From assembly GCA_937902305.1 (NCBI GenBank), contig CALDHV010000125.1:1-5285 (forward strand): DNA of 5,285 nt. The letters run 5' to 3'. Both the position numbers and the translations under genes were made by a program. Under the pieces are notes generated by a model, which saw only the letters and a program-made list of their open reading frames with translations, searched no databases and was not told where the DNA came from. This stretch comes from an uncultured Clostridia bacterium. Its GTDB lineage: Bacteria; Bacillota; Clostridia; Oscillospirales; Acutalibacteraceae. The first letter of the stretch is position 1. Each line of letters opens with the position of its first letter. Positions 4,945 to 5,285 of the stretch are shown here, in pieces.

Positions 4945-5285
4945 TCAATTCTTTACAGTATCAGAAAGAGGTTTTTCCTCCGGCATCACATTTTCTTCAT
5001 CATATCGAAAACACGCGCGGCGCGCCTCGTACCAAGCGGGGTTAGTCAGGCTATTGATCTCCTCGGCGAGAAGCATATACTTGATTGCTCTGCGCGGATC
5101 ATCGGTCGGGCGCAGGATGAAAAAGTCATTTTGATAATAGAAGGTGTTGCCCTTGCCGAACTCGCACCGAAAGCTGGGCAGATCACGCAAGTCGAAATGA
5201 AGCTCGACCGCCTGTCCGTGGCGAGTACCGACATAGCGAAGCTCATCGCGGCAGATCGTCACGGTGCCCTCCCCACAGGGGTAGA
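4945..5285 (-). CDS. Hypothetical protein, C-terminal part, enters from right edge
   Basis: The frame is open to the window edge, so at least 112 residues are visible and the start is probably outside. A GTG at 5262 has GGGAGG upstream, but the codons before it read on naturally (YPCGEGTVTICRDELRYVGT). I do not recognise a family. Visible features are a run of alternating polar and hydrophobic residues that looks like beta strands (about VELHFDLRDLPSFRCEFGKG and FYYQNDFFILRPTD), then a helix DPRRAIKYMLLAEEINSL, then an acidic low-complexity tail ending SDTVKN. There is no membrane segment or catalytic motif. It could be a C-terminal extension of a larger enzyme; a PlsC-type acyltransferase tail crossed my mind but cannot be supported here. 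Confidence 0.6.
   Translation of the reverse strand, partial: YPCGEGTVTICRDELRYVGTRHGQAVELHFDLRDLPSFRCEFGKGNTFYYQNDFFILRPTDDPRRAIKYMLLAEEINSLTNPAWYEARRACFRYDEENVMPEEKPLSDTVKN

Noticed and set aside
1..5285. CRISPR array, tRNA, rRNA, insertion sequence or prophage gene
   Set aside because: No regular spaced repeats, no tRNA-like cloverleaf or rRNA sequence, and no transposase, integrase or phage structural motif was seen on either strand.

Overview
The window looks like chromosome from a GC-rich, endospore-forming member of the Clostridia, possibly Oscillospirales/Ruminococcaceae; that placement is inference from gene content. Evidence is a SpoIIID sporulation regulator, a YloU (Asp23) plus YloV/FakA (DAK2) pair as in Bacillus and Clostridia, strong AGGAG-type ribosome binding sites, GTG starts and sigma-A promoters. 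All genes except luxS are on the minus strand.

Right to left on the minus strand: a gene of unknown function enters from the right edge (5285-4945) and converges on luxS (plus, 4354-4866), with a strong hairpin between them. luxS is divergent from spoIIID (4243-3995), which ends at a good intrinsic terminator (3881-3915). A sigma-A promoter (3751-3779), preceded by two 14-bp repeats exactly 20 bp apart, then drives a solute-binding lipoprotein of the peptide family (3692-2238), an Asp23/YloU protein (2213-1857) and a DAK2-domain protein starting at 1798. Short gaps suggest these three form one operon. If so, it would link an orphan binding lipoprotein, an Asp23 protein and the ATP-binding half of a fatty-acid kinase.

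The left third is the odd part. The DAK2 protein is normal for about 333 residues, through its kinase and metal-binding middle domains. At a shared Gly-Phe-Val codon run it then becomes the C-terminal half of an SMC hinge plus the start of its coiled coil (about 799-470). It next becomes an AT-rich stretch of different coding style (about 470-120), and last a short GC-rich piece (about 115-1). The frame stays open throughout, so it would be called as one protein of about 600 residues that runs off the edge. Joins at short shared sequence, a coil cut off early and a sharp composition shift make a chimeric contig end the likeliest explanation. A real gene fusion cannot be excluded from sequence alone. 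I found no tRNA, rRNA, CRISPR array, transposase or phage gene.
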